A stretch of DNA of 64,000 nt from assembly GCA_963735055.1 (NCBI GenBank), contig CAVTJN010000004.1, forward strand, positions 372,001 through 436,000. The letters are read 5' to 3'. Numbering within the stretch: position 1 is the first letter of the stretch; each line of letters opens with the position of its first letter. Below, one piece after another: positions 41,717 through 50,100 of the stretch. Below the pieces are notes generated by a model that worked only from the letters and a program-made list of their open reading frames with translations, made no database searches and was not told the DNA's origin. The position numbers and the translations under genes were made by a program. This DNA comes from JBBITI01 sp963735055. Lineage in GTDB: Bacteria; Chloroflexota; Dehalococcoidia; Dehalococcoidales; UBA2162.

Positions 41717-42343
41717 TTGACCGCCGACGACAATAAGCTGGTACTTCGATTCTATTCTGATTTCATTTGACCGTTCTGCTATGTCGCGGAGCGGGCCAGC
41801 CTGGTCAGGCTGGAGAGGGAGTTCGATATCGTCGTCGACTGGCGCGGGTTTGAACTGCATCCCGAGACGCCCGTCGGCGGCATAGAGTTGTCCCGGTTGC
41901 CCTTCGAACGTACGAATCCAGGTTTGCAGGACTATCTGCAGAAGTTCGCCGCCGGTTTTGGAGTGTACGACATGCGGCGCGCCGAGAGAATGCCAAACAC
42001 GAGGAGTGCCCTGGCGATGGCCGAATTTGCCCGGGACCAGGGCCGACTAACCGAGTTCCGCAGCCGCACCATGGATGCCCGCTGGGGAGACGGCAAGGAC
42101 ATCGAAGACACAGCGATTCTGAGAGACCTCGCTGCCGCTTCGGGACTCGATTCGGACAGGGCGGTGGCTGCCAGCGCCGAACCGGGCTACCTGAAGCGCG
42201 TCGATGACATGAGAATGGAGTACAAGCGCGTCGGGGTTGGGGGGATCCCCACTTTTGTCTTCGGACGCGAGGTTGTTGAGGGCTGCCAGCCGTACGAGAT
42301 TCTCTCCGCCGCGGCTCGCCGGGCCGGTGCCAAGACAAGATAG
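41717..42343 (+). CDS. Candidate selenoprotein: DsbA/FrnE-like oxidoreductase with in-frame UGA at the active site
   Basis: Reading the TGA at 41768-41770 as selenocysteine gives a 208-residue DsbA-family protein. TTG 41717 is the start (AGGAG 8 bases upstream, in-frame stop just before). LVLRFYSDFI-U-PFCYVAE is the first strand and active site, where the family normally has C-P-x-C: Sec18 replaces the first Cys and Cys21 is kept. DWRGFELHPETP, a helical insertion (60-150), and VGGIPTFVFG with the cis-Pro loop complete the FrnE / 2-hydroxychromene-isomerase-like fold, ending in GCQPYEILSAAA. A SECIS-like hairpin lies at 41796-41813. Without recoding only a fragment from GTG 41888 would be called, missing the active site. 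It probably catalyses thiol-disulfide exchange in the cytoplasm (no signal peptide). The alternative is a pseudogene with one nonsense mutation. Confidence 0.8.
41796..41813 (+). promoter_or_regulatory. SECIS-like hairpin downstream of the in-frame UGA
   Basis: CCAGCCT pairs perfectly with AGGCTGG around the loop GGTC. Bacterial SECIS elements are short stems just 3' of the UGA with a conserved G (often GGU) in the apical loop. The loop G lies about 33 bases after the UGA, within the reported range for bacteria. Confidence 0.65.
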
Positions 42344-42447
42344 CGACACCTGTTGTCAATGGCCGTGCTGTCCATGGTGCCTACCGGTACTTCCGCGCCG
42401 ACCATGCGTAGAGGCCGACTACCTACGGTCGAAATGGCCTCCCGATC

Positions 42448-42476
42448 TTGACAGACCGCGACGGAAGTGCTTTAAT
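42448..42476 (+). promoter_or_regulatory. Promoter of a short transcription unit
   Basis: Perfect TTGACA (42448-42453), 17-base spacer and TTTAAT (42471-42476). Transcription is predicted to start near 42483. Confidence 0.75.
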
Positions 42477-42482
42477 TAGTAA

Positions 42483-42743
42483 AGGAAGCATCTTGAACAA
42501 CCACCTGAGAATGCTTCAGGAGGTGCCCAATGAAGCTTCAATGTATCTTCATGGTATGGCAAGTTGATAGTATCGCCCCGTCCATTGGGCGGGGCACGGG
42601 CGGAACCCGGGCATAGCTTGGATATTGCGGTTTGAGGCCTTGCGTTTAGACAGCCTCCTGCATTGATACCAAAGCAAGTAAGCTGGGTGTCCGGGGAACT
42701 TGAAAATAGTGGGGAGCATGCACAATGCTCCCCATTTTCTTTT
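42483..42743 (+). ncRNA. Candidate small RNA (or mini-mRNA) of about 260 nt
   Basis: The unit runs from the promoter at 42448 to an intrinsic terminator at 42711-42743 and contains no normal-sized gene. It can fold strongly: CCTGA pairs with TCAGG near 42503-42520, and GCCCCGTCC pairs with GGGCGGGGC near 42574-42594. A 28-codon frame (ATG 42530 to TAG 42616) has AGGAGGTG four bases upstream, partly held in the first hairpin, so a regulated leader peptide is an alternative. The product would start MKLQCIFMVWQVD. No match to 6S, SRP, tmRNA or RNase P signatures was recognised. Confidence 0.55.
42711..42743 (+). terminator. Intrinsic terminator of the small RNA unit
   Basis: GGGGAGCAT (42711-42719) pairs with ATGCTCCCC (42725-42733), followed by ATTTTCTTTT. 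This is a classic terminator. Confidence 0.9.
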
Positions 42744-42829
42744 GTGTGCTGGTGTCTTCTTGAACCGCCGGGCAGATTGACGTCCGAGGAGTGGCGGACT
42801 AGAATGATTTGACTCGTGGCAAGGCAACT

Positions 42830-44044
42830 ATGACGAACGCAGGACGAGACCAACGCAAGACCAAGAAGGAACTCATTGAAGAGCTCACCGAGTTGCGCGA
42901 TCGGGTCTCGACTCTGGAGAGTAATCACAGCTGGAAGGAAAACGAAAGCGAAGTCCTGCGCTCCATCAGGGCGAGCACACCCATCGGTCTTTTCATCATC
43001 CAGGACCGCATATTCAAGTTCGTGAATGAGGCTTTCTTTCGTGACACTGGAATGGGGGCCGGCGACCTGGTCGGACAGAACTCGATGCAGCTTGTTCATC
43101 CCGAGGACCGGGCGATGGTGCGGGAAAATGCCATCAAGATGCTCAAAGGGGAACGTACTATACCTTATCGCTACCGGTTTGTGAGTCCCGACGGCAAGAT
43201 ACGCAAGATGCTTGAGGGCGTTGCTTCCATCCAATACCGGGGGCGGCGCGCAGTTCTCGGACACTCCACGGACATCACCGAGGCGGAGCGGGCACAGGAA
43301 CGGCTGCGGGAGGCTTACGAAAAAGAACGGCAGGTGCGCAAGGAACTGGAGGCCGAGTTTGAAAGAAGGGTCTTTTTCGCGCGCGCCCTGGTTCACGAAC
43401 TAAAGACACCCTTGACTCCGATTCTCGCGTCCAGCGAACTGCTTGCCACCGAGCTTAGACAAGAGCCGTACCTCAGCCTGGCCCAGAATATCAACCGCGG
43501 GGCCAGCAATCTGAACCGGCGCATTGATGAGCTTCTCGATCTTGCCCGGGTCGAAATTGGAATGCTTCAGATGAGCCTCGCCTCGGTTGACGCGTCGCAA
43601 TTACTCCGGTCAATAGCGGAGGAGATGCGGGTGGTGCTCACCGGCAACGGGCAGGCACTGACTGTCCTGATTCCTGAGTCGTTGCCTCCGGTGATGGCGG
43701 ACCAGGAACGCTTGCGCCAAGTCATCCAGAATCTGATGATCAACGCCTCCAAGTTCACTCCTGAAGGGGGTAAGATTGCCCTGAGGGCCAGCGTCCATTT
43801 CAACAGCCTCGTGGTGGAAGTGGAGGATACTGGGACAGGCATATCCGTCGAAGAGCAAAAAGAGCTGTTTCAGCCATACCACAGCCACGCGTCGGATAAG
43901 GAACACCTGAGCGGACTCGGCCTCGGACTGGCCCTATGCAAGTATTTTGTGGAACTCCATGGTGGCCGAATATGGTTTCAGAGCGAAGTGGGCAAAGGAT
44001 CGACCTTCAGCTTCTCGATTCCACTGGCCACGGGCGGCCAGTAG
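42830..44044 (+). CDS. PAS-domain sensor histidine kinase
   Basis: A 404-residue soluble kinase from ATG 42830 (AAGG 6 bases upstream; a TTG at 42809 is possible). An N-terminal coiled coil (KKELIEELTELRDRVSTLES) leads to a PAS domain (about 45-150, PIGLFIIQDRIFKFVNEAFF to VLGHSTDITEAERAQ). A second helix follows, then the HisKA box FARALVHELKTPLTPILASS with the phospho-acceptor His. The HATPase domain shows LRQVIQNLMINASKFTPEGG, VEVEDTGTGIS and GLGLALCKYFVELHGG. No membrane span is present. The OmpR-type regulator 76 bases downstream is its likely partner. Confidence 0.93.
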   Translation: MTNAGRDQRKTKKELIEELTELRDRVSTLESNHSWKENESEVLRSIRASTPIGLFIIQDRIFKFVNEAFFRDTGMGAGDLVGQNSMQLVHPEDRAMVRENAIKMLKGERTIPYRYRFVSPDGKIRKMLEGVASIQYRGRRAVLGHSTDITEAERAQERLREAYEKERQVRKELEAEFERRVFFARALVHELKTPLTPILASSELLATELRQEPYLSLAQNINRGASNLNRRIDELLDLARVEIGMLQMSLASVDASQLLRSIAEEMRVVLTGNGQALTVLIPESLPPVMADQERLRQVIQNLMINASKFTPEGGKIALRASVHFNSLVVEVEDTGTGISVEEQKELFQPYHSHASDKEHLSGLGLGLALCKYFVELHGGRIWFQSEVGKGSTFSFSIPLATGGQ

Positions 44045-44120
44045 CCATCGCCGGTCCGGAACGTACGGGCGAGTCTGCGGTTCCCGGGCCGGCACCGGGC
44101 GCGCAACAGAGGAGACAGCG

Positions 44121-44801
44121 ATGAAGGTACTCATCGTCGAGGACGACAAGGAAATCGTCGACGCCATAACGCTGGCATTTCAGATTCGCTGGCCGGAGGC
44201 TAAAGTGGTGTCAACCCGCCTCGGCAGAAAGGGCGTTGAGTTGGTGGAGACCGAAGAGCCCGACATCGTGATTCTTGATCTGGGTCTCCCTGACATCAGC
44301 GGGTTTGAAGTGCTCAGCCAGACGCGGCTCTTTTCCCATGTCCCGATCATAATCCTGACGGTTCGAGCCGATGAATCGGATGTCGTGAAGGGGTTGGAGT
44401 GGGGCGCCGACGACTATATCTTGAAGCCCTTCCGGCAACTCGAACTGTTGGCAAGGGTGAAGGCACTGATCCGCCGTCAGACGCCTTCGGAAGAGGAGAC
44501 CATCGTGTCGGGCCAGCTGCAACTCGAATCCACCAGCGGCCAGCTTCATTGCGAAGGGCGGGAGATCGCGCTTACGATCACTGAGAGCCGTATCCTGGCC
44601 CATCTGATGCGGAATGCCGGTCATGTAGTCACTCACTCCAGTCTCGCCGAGGCCGTATGGGGGAACGATTATCCCGGTGCCGCCGACAGCCTGAAGGTCC
44701 ACATCCGGAGACTCAGGGAGAAGATCGAGGCCAGCCCCTCCCAGCCCAAGCTTATCCTCACCAAAGCCGGAGTAGGGTACTTCCTGGCGCGGCCGGAATA
44801 G
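44121..44801 (+). CDS. OmpR/PhoB-family response regulator
   Basis: A 226-residue regulator from ATG 44121 (AGAGGAG 6 bases upstream); the open frame continues upstream to 43947 inside the kinase and was ignored. The receiver has VEDDKE, phospho-acceptor Asp53 in VILDLGLPDISGFE, Thr in IIILTVRADE and Lys in DDYILKPFRQ. The winged-helix domain has ALTITESRILAHLMRNAG, VVTHSSLAEAVWG and LKVHIRRLREKIE ending GVGYFLA. It controls transcription in response to the preceding PAS kinase. Target genes are unknown. Confidence 0.94.
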   Translation: MKVLIVEDDKEIVDAITLAFQIRWPEAKVVSTRLGRKGVELVETEEPDIVILDLGLPDISGFEVLSQTRLFSHVPIIILTVRADESDVVKGLEWGADDYILKPFRQLELLARVKALIRRQTPSEEETIVSGQLQLESTSGQLHCEGREIALTITESRILAHLMRNAGHVVTHSSLAEAVWGNDYPGAADSLKVHIRRLREKIEASPSQPKLILTKAGVGYFLARPE

Positions 44802-44911
44802 CCGGGCCGGTTGACAGCGGGCGATGAAGGGCAGGGTGGTGGTGGAGTCCGGTACAATCGGCGCTGAAATGTTCCGCCAGCGGTGGTCCGGCGGCGGCCG
44901 GAGGGGGAAGC

Positions 44912-45211
44912 GTGCAAGTCGGGTTATGCAGGATCAGGCTCCGCCTGGCGGAAAACGAATCACTTAAAGGCAAGCGCCAGGTCATCAAATCCATCATTGC
45001 CAGGGTGCAGAACAAGTTCAGCGTCTGTATCGCCGAAATCGGGGAAAATGATGCCTGGCAGCTGTCATCTCTTGGCATCGCTTGCATCAGCAACGACGGC
45101 CGCCATGCCAACGAGATGCTGTCCCATGTGGTTGATTTCATAAACGAAAGCCGGTTCGAGGTCGAGGTGCTCGACTACGAGATTGAACTGCTGTCGGCCT
45201 TTGGTGAATAG
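44912..45211 (+). CDS. DUF503/YlxP-like protein
   Basis: A 99-residue protein from GTG 44912 (GGAGGGGGAAGC upstream). The order VGLCRIRLRLAENESLKGKR, IIARVQNKFSVCIAEIGEND and WQLSSLGIACISNDGRHANE, with a C-terminal FINESRFEVEVLDYEIELLS, is diagnostic of the YlxP/DUF503 family: small ferredoxin-like proteins usually near translation or ribosome-maturation genes such as rbfA. It lies 41 bases upstream of the helicase gene and may share its transcript. Biochemical function in the family is unknown. Confidence 0.9.
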   Translation: MQVGLCRIRLRLAENESLKGKRQVIKSIIARVQNKFSVCIAEIGENDAWQLSSLGIACISNDGRHANEMLSHVVDFINESRFEVEVLDYEIELLSAFGE

Positions 45212-45252
45212 CGGGCAGTAGTCACGTCCCGTCCTTCCGGGAGTGGAGACCC

Positions 45253-47610
45253 ATGGACGCAGCAGATTTCCTCGACTATATCATGGCCCAGCCCGACTAC
45301 AAAGGGCAGGCGGTTCATATCGAACAAATCCGGCCGCGCAGTGCCGTCTACGGTAAGCTGGATGAACCGCTGGCCGAACCGCTGCGGGCCCGTTTGGCAG
45401 AGCAGGGCGTGCGTTCGCTCTATACCCACCAGGCGATCGCGGTGAATCTGGCGAGACACGGCCGTAATGTTATGGTGGCCACCCCCAGCGCCAGTGGCAA
45501 GACCCTCTGTTACAACGTGGCGGTTCTCGAGGAGTTCCTTGGTGCTGCGATTGGCGATGGCCGGGCCATTTACCTTTTTCCCACCAAGGCTCTCGCCCAG
45601 GACCAGCTCCGCGTTCTCCGTGAACTTGCCTGTCCGGGAATCTTGGCCATCGATCAGGTTGCCACTTTCGACGGGGACACTCCGGCAGCCGACCGGGCGG
45701 ACATACGAAAGCAGGCAAGGATCATACTGACCAATCCGGACATGCTCCATGCAGGGATCATGCCCAACCACCCGGCGTGGGCCCGGTTCCTGAGGAACCT
45801 GAAATACGTCGTTGTGGACGAGGCTCACGCCTATCGCGGCGTCTTCGGGTCCCACGTGGCCAACGTGTTGCGGCGACTGCGCCGGCTGTGCGGCCTGTAC
45901 GGGTCCCAACCCCGGTTCATCATGTGCTCGGCGACCATCGCCAATCCGGAGGAGCACGCTCAGAGACTCACCGGACTCCCGTTCGATGTCGTGGACCGCG
46001 ACGGTTCACCGCACGGGGGCAAGGACTTTGTCTTCTGGAATCCTCCGTTCATCGGCGATTCGAAGGCCACCCGGGCCAGTGCCAACAGTGAGGCGATTAA
46101 CCTGTTTACGGACCTGGTCAAGAATGACATCCGGGTATTGACCTTCGCCCGCACCCGGCGTCTGACCGAGGTGATCTACACCTATTCCCGGGATAGGCTG
46201 AGCAAGATTGACCCCGGTCTGGTGAAGAGAATCAGACCTTACCGGGCGGGGTACCTTCCGGCTGTAAGACGTCAGATCGAGGGACAACTCTTCAGCGGAC
46301 AACTCACCGGCGTAGTGGCAACGGTTGCCCTGGAATTGGGGGTGGACATAGGTGACCTTGATGCCACGGTCCTTACCGGCTACCCGGGAAGCATCGCCAG
46401 TACCTGGCAGCAGGCAGGGCGGAGTGGAAGGCGGAGGAAGAAAGCGCTCAGTTTTCTGATCGGACTGAACAACCCCCTTGACCAGTACTTCATGCGTAAC
46501 CCCGGGTTCTTCTTCGGGAAGAGTGTTGAAAACGCATTGGTGAATCCGGAGAATCCCTACATTCTACGTGCGCACCTGCTTTGCGCGGCGTGGGAGAAAC
46601 CGCTCACCAATGGCGACCAGGACTATTTCGGCCAGGGGTACCAGGCGGAGCTCGTTGAACTCGGCGCCCAGGGGGTGATCCGCGAACGGCAGCGGAGATG
46701 GTATCTGGCGCCCTCGATTGCCTATCCGGCGCAGTCAATTTCAATACGCTCGGCCGCCGGTCAGAACTACAAGATAATTGACAGTGCCGACGGTTCCTTG
46801 TTGGAAACGGTTGAGGCCAGCGTTGCCTTCTTTCAGATTCATGCCGGGGCCGTGTACCTGCACCAGGGGCAGCCTTACCTGATCAGCGAACTGGACCTGG
46901 TCAGCCGCACCGCTCACGCCCGGGCGACCGCGGCCTCATACTATACGCAAACCAAAGAGCTTACCGACCTGCACATAACCCGAACCCTGCGGGAGAAGTT
47001 CAGCCGCGGCACCCGGGTCTGCCTGGGTGAGGTCGAGGTAACGACGACGGTTACCGGTTTCAAGAAGAAGGCGCAGTATACCGAGGAGATCATCGGCGAG
47101 GAACCACTCAGTCTACCGCCGCAACGATTCCCGACGGTCGCCCTGTGGTTCGATCTGCCGTCGCGATCAGTGGAGCGGGTGGACCGTGAGCAACTTGATT
47201 TCCATGGTGGTTTGCATGCCGCCGAACACGCGGCCATCGGCATTCTGCCGCTGTTTGCTCTTTGCGACCGCAATGACATCGGCGGCGTGTCTACCCCCCT
47301 CCACCCCGACACCGCGCAGCCGCAGATATTCATCTACGACGGCCACCCCGGTGGCGTTGGCATCGCCGAAAGAGGTTACGACCTGATTGAGCCGCTGTGG
47401 GAGGCAACTCTCAAGGCGATTAGCGAGTGCCCCTGCGACGAAGGATGTCCAAGCTGCATCCAGTCGCCCAAATGCGGCAACAACAACGAGCCTCTTGACA
47501 AGGCGGCCGCCAGGATACTCCTTGAGGGACTGCTGGGTTACGTCACGACCGGGGCGTCCGTTGCCGGAGCACCTCGTACAGGACCACGGCCGCCGCCACC
47601 GAGGCGTTGA
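45253..47610 (+). CDS. mrfA: DEAD/DEAH helicase with DUF1998 domain (MrfA/YprA-like)
   Basis: A 785-residue superfamily 2 helicase. Motif I is VATPSASGKTLCYN and motif II VVDEAHAYRG. Motif III is MCSATIANPEEHA, and the C-terminal lobe has TVALELGVDIGDLDA and QQAGRSGRR. The last 200 residues are the DUF1998 domain with four cysteines in CPCDEGCPSCIQSPKCGN, expected to hold zinc. In Bacillus MrfA takes part in repair of mitomycin-type damage, translocating 3' to 5' on single-stranded DNA; that role is inferred here from domain order. The 3' end overlaps the convergent rlmB gene by 68 bases. Confidence 0.92.
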   Translation: MDAADFLDYIMAQPDYKGQAVHIEQIRPRSAVYGKLDEPLAEPLRARLAEQGVRSLYTHQAIAVNLARHGRNVMVATPSASGKTLCYNVAVLEEFLGAAIGDGRAIYLFPTKALAQDQLRVLRELACPGILAIDQVATFDGDTPAADRADIRKQARIILTNPDMLHAGIMPNHPAWARFLRNLKYVVVDEAHAYRGVFGSHVANVLRRLRRLCGLYGSQPRFIMCSATIANPEEHAQRLTGLPFDVVDRDGSPHGGKDFVFWNPPFIGDSKATRASANSEAINLFTDLVKNDIRVLTFARTRRLTEVIYTYSRDRLSKIDPGLVKRIRPYRAGYLPAVRRQIEGQLFSGQLTGVVATVALELGVDIGDLDATVLTGYPGSIASTWQQAGRSGRRRKKALSFLIGLNNPLDQYFMRNPGFFFGKSVENALVNPENPYILRAHLLCAAWEKPLTNGDQDYFGQGYQAELVELGAQGVIRERQRRWYLAPSIAYPAQSISIRSAAGQNYKIIDSADGSLLETVEASVAFFQIHAGAVYLHQGQPYLISELDLVSRTAHARATAASYYTQTKELTDLHITRTLREKFSRGTRVCLGEVEVTTTVTGFKKKAQYTEEIIGEEPLSLPPQRFPTVALWFDLPSRSVERVDREQLDFHGGLHAAEHAAIGILPLFALCDRNDIGGVSTPLHPDTAQPQIFIYDGHPGGVGIAERGYDLIEPLWEATLKAISECPCDEGCPSCIQSPKCGNNNEPLDKAAARILLEGLLGYVTTGASVAGAPRTGPRPPPPRR

Positions 47611-48295
47611 GCGATGTGATCCTGCCCTTCATCGGTATGGCGACCAGGAAATCGCATTTCTTCTTCACCAGGGCGGAAATCCCTTCACCCTCCGCTCCGA
47701 CCACGATGGCCGTCGCCGGCCGGTAATCCAGGTTCAGATAGCCTTCCCGGGCCGTGCTGTCGATGCCTACCATCCACACACCTTTCTTCTTGAGATTGTC
47801 CATCGCCTGGGCAATATTGGCTACCTGGACCAGCGGGACGTATTCGGCGGCGCCCGCGGCCGCTTTGATGGCGGCCGGGGTAAGGCCTACCGCCCGGCGG
47901 GTGCGGGTAATGACGCCGTGGACGCCTGCCGCCTCGGCGGTGCGCAGGATCGCTCCCAGATTGTGGGGATCCTCTATGCCGTCAATGACCACGTAGAGCG
48001 GGGCCTCCCGCCTTTCCGCGGCGATGCCTTCCAAATCCTCAGTGGTCAGCGACGGTCGCGGCGACGCCACTGCGAGAACTCCCTGGTGGACGCCTGACAG
48101 GCTGCGCCGGTCCAGTGTCTCCCGCGGCACATATTCGCAGGGGATCGTCTTCGCCCCGGCCAGACGCACGATTTCGTCAAGCCTGGCATCGCTGCGACTG
48201 GCCCGGTCAAGGACGATCCGGGTGATGGATCGTCCGGCATTCAGCGCCTCCAGGACCGGATTGCGGCCGATGATGATTTCCTGCGTATTCGTCAC
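47543..48295 (-). CDS. rlmB: 23S rRNA (guanosine-2'-O)-methyltransferase RlmB
   Basis: A 250-residue SPOUT-class TrmH-family protein from GTG 48295. The N-terminal substrate-binding domain (IIIGRNPVLEALNAGR) is followed by the knotted SAM domain. Its three motifs are IDGIEDPHNLGAILRTAEAA, IVVGAEGEGISALV and AIPMKGRITSLNASVAAAVV. It is expected to methylate the 2'-OH of G2251 (E. coli numbering) in 23S rRNA. The gene starts 11 bases after the recJ stop on the same strand, and its 3' end overlaps the convergent helicase gene by 68 bases, an unusual arrangement for two conserved genes. Confidence 0.93.
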   Translation of the reverse strand: MTNTQEIIIGRNPVLEALNAGRSITRIVLDRASRSDARLDEIVRLAGAKTIPCEYVPRETLDRRSLSGVHQGVLAVASPRPSLTTEDLEGIAAERREAPLYVVIDGIEDPHNLGAILRTAEAAGVHGVITRTRRAVGLTPAAIKAAAGAAEYVPLVQVANIAQAMDNLKKKGVWMVGIDSTAREGYLNLDYRPATAIVVGAEGEGISALVKKKCDFLVAIPMKGRITSLNASVAAAVVLYEVLRQRTPRS

Positions 48296-48306
48296 GGCAG
48301 TCGTGC

Positions 48307-49995
48307 CTATTGACCTTCGCCGAAGTCGAGGATGTTTAACCTCAACCGCGTCGCGCCGTTCCAGCGGTCGATTTCGACATTGTAGACGATGTCGGTGAGT
48401 GAGCCCATCTCGGACTCGTGACAGCCCAGACCGAAGCCAACCGCGTCCCAGAGAAATCCTCCCTGTTTCACCTTCAGTCTCAGGTGATCGCCGCCGCTTC
48501 CCATCGTCCGGCAGTCGACGACCTCAACGCCGCGGCTGAGAAACGATGGCGGGGGATTGCCCCGGCCGAAAGGAGACAGTTTCTGGATTGTCGGAAAGAC
48601 GTCTCCGCCGAGTTCGGGGAGCCGCACCTCGGCGTCAACATCGATTCTGGGGCGCAAGTCCAAGCCGGCCAGCTGCGTGGCGGCCAGTCCGGACAGGAAG
48701 TCGCCAAAGCGGGGTAAGTCCTTGGTGAGCATGGTAAAACCGGCTGCCTGGGCGTGGCCGCCAAAATGGATGAATCCGCCGACGGTGCCCTGGAACTGGT
48801 TCATGGCCTCAATGATACTAAACTCGGGGATACTGCGGCAGCTGCCGCTACTGAACTGACTTCCCGTTCTCACGACCACCGCCGGACGGTAGTACTCATC
48901 GGACAGTCTGCCGGCGACCAGGCCGCAAATACCTGCCGGGAAGTCGTCGTCGCCGATCATCAGGGCCGGGTCGGCCGCGCTGCCCAGTTTTTCGCGGGCG
49001 ACGCGCATCGCCTTGACAGTAAGGTCCTGGCGCTCCACGTTCTTCTGCTGCAGCCACCCGGCCAGCGTCCGGGCCTCCGGTTGGGATTCCGTGGTCAAAA
49101 CCCGGTAGCTGGCCATGGCGTGGTCCAGCCGTCCGGCGGCGTTCAACCGCGGGGCCAGCGTCCATGATATGCTGTCGCTGTCGAGGCATCCGGCATCCAG
49201 ACCGGACACCGCCATCATCTCCTGGATTCCCAGCCTGGGCGATTCGTTCAGCCGCTTCAGGCCCTGCTTCACCAGATACCGGTTCTCGCCCACCAGTGGG
49301 ACCATGTCGGCCACGGTACCGAGAGCAGCCAGGTCGAACAGTCTGTCGAGTTGCGCCTCCCGGCCCATCCCGCGGAATAGAGACTGCAACACCTTGAGCG
49401 CCACGCCGGCGCCGGAGAAATCGCTGAAGGGATAATCCGAGCCGGGTAGCCTTGGGTCAACTACGGCCGCGGCTTGCGGAATGTCGGCGAGCGGTACGTG
49501 GTGGTCGGTTACGATAACGTCCAGTCCGGACCGCTTTGCCTTTCGTATCGGCTCCAGGGCGGTGATACCGCAGTCCACCGACACTACCAGGCTGACGCCC
49601 TGCTTCCGTAGATTCTCCAGGGCGGCGGTCTTGAGCCCGTACCCTTCCGTGACGCGGTGCGGGATATAGGGAATTGCCTTGGCGTTCAGCAGTGACAGGC
49701 CCTCCACCATCAGAGCCGTCGCCGTGACGCCGTCGGTGTCAAAATCCCCATAAACGGCGATGCTTTCGCCGCCCAATAGTGCCCGGTAGATGCGGGACAC
49801 CGCCTGGGGAATTCCGGGAAGCAGGGACGGGTCGCCGCACAGGCTGGAGTCGGCCGTGATGAAAGCTTGGACCTGGGAAGGGTGCGTGATACCGCGGTGA
49901 AACAGTATGCGGCTCAGAATAGGCGAAAACCCCGACGCTGTGAACAGCCTGACGTCGGGTGGTGGGGGTAGAACGTTCCAGCGGCTGTGACTCAA
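48307..49995 (-). CDS. recJ: Single-stranded-DNA exonuclease RecJ
   Basis: A 562-residue DHH-superfamily nuclease from TTG 49995 (GAGG 7 bases upstream). The phosphoesterase motifs are present: SIAVYGDFDTDGVTATALMV (motif I), VSLVVSVDCGIT (II), LDVIVTDHHVPLADIPQAAA (III, DHH) and ALGTVADMVPLVGENR (IV). The DHHA1 domain has FIHFGGHAQAAGFTM, and the C-terminal OB-type region ends at LRLNILDFGE. RecJ degrades single strands 5' to 3' in recombination and mismatch and base-excision repair. It is first in an apparent operon with rlmB. Confidence 0.95.
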   Translation of the reverse strand: MSHSRWNVLPPPPDVRLFTASGFSPILSRILFHRGITHPSQVQAFITADSSLCGDPSLLPGIPQAVSRIYRALLGGESIAVYGDFDTDGVTATALMVEGLSLLNAKAIPYIPHRVTEGYGLKTAALENLRKQGVSLVVSVDCGITALEPIRKAKRSGLDVIVTDHHVPLADIPQAAAVVDPRLPGSDYPFSDFSGAGVALKVLQSLFRGMGREAQLDRLFDLAALGTVADMVPLVGENRYLVKQGLKRLNESPRLGIQEMMAVSGLDAGCLDSDSISWTLAPRLNAAGRLDHAMASYRVLTTESQPEARTLAGWLQQKNVERQDLTVKAMRVAREKLGSAADPALMIGDDDFPAGICGLVAGRLSDEYYRPAVVVRTGSQFSSGSCRSIPEFSIIEAMNQFQGTVGGFIHFGGHAQAAGFTMLTKDLPRFGDFLSGLAATQLAGLDLRPRIDVDAEVRLPELGGDVFPTIQKLSPFGRGNPPPSFLSRGVEVVDCRTMGSGGDHLRLKVKQGGFLWDAVGFGLGCHESEMGSLTDIVYNVEIDRWNGATRLRLNILDFGEGQ

Positions 49996-50100
49996 ACTGG
50001 GGCCTCTAGCGCCGGGGCCATTGACGATCGACAGAAATACGTATTGGGCTTCCTCGTACGGTCTTCTTGTCTTCTGGTGACCCGGCGTCCGGGCCCCTGG

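Noticed and set aside
42476..43396. Long minus-strand frame across the small RNA unit and the kinase gene
   Set aside because: Antisense to a clear PAS histidine kinase; it is a shadow of its codon pattern.
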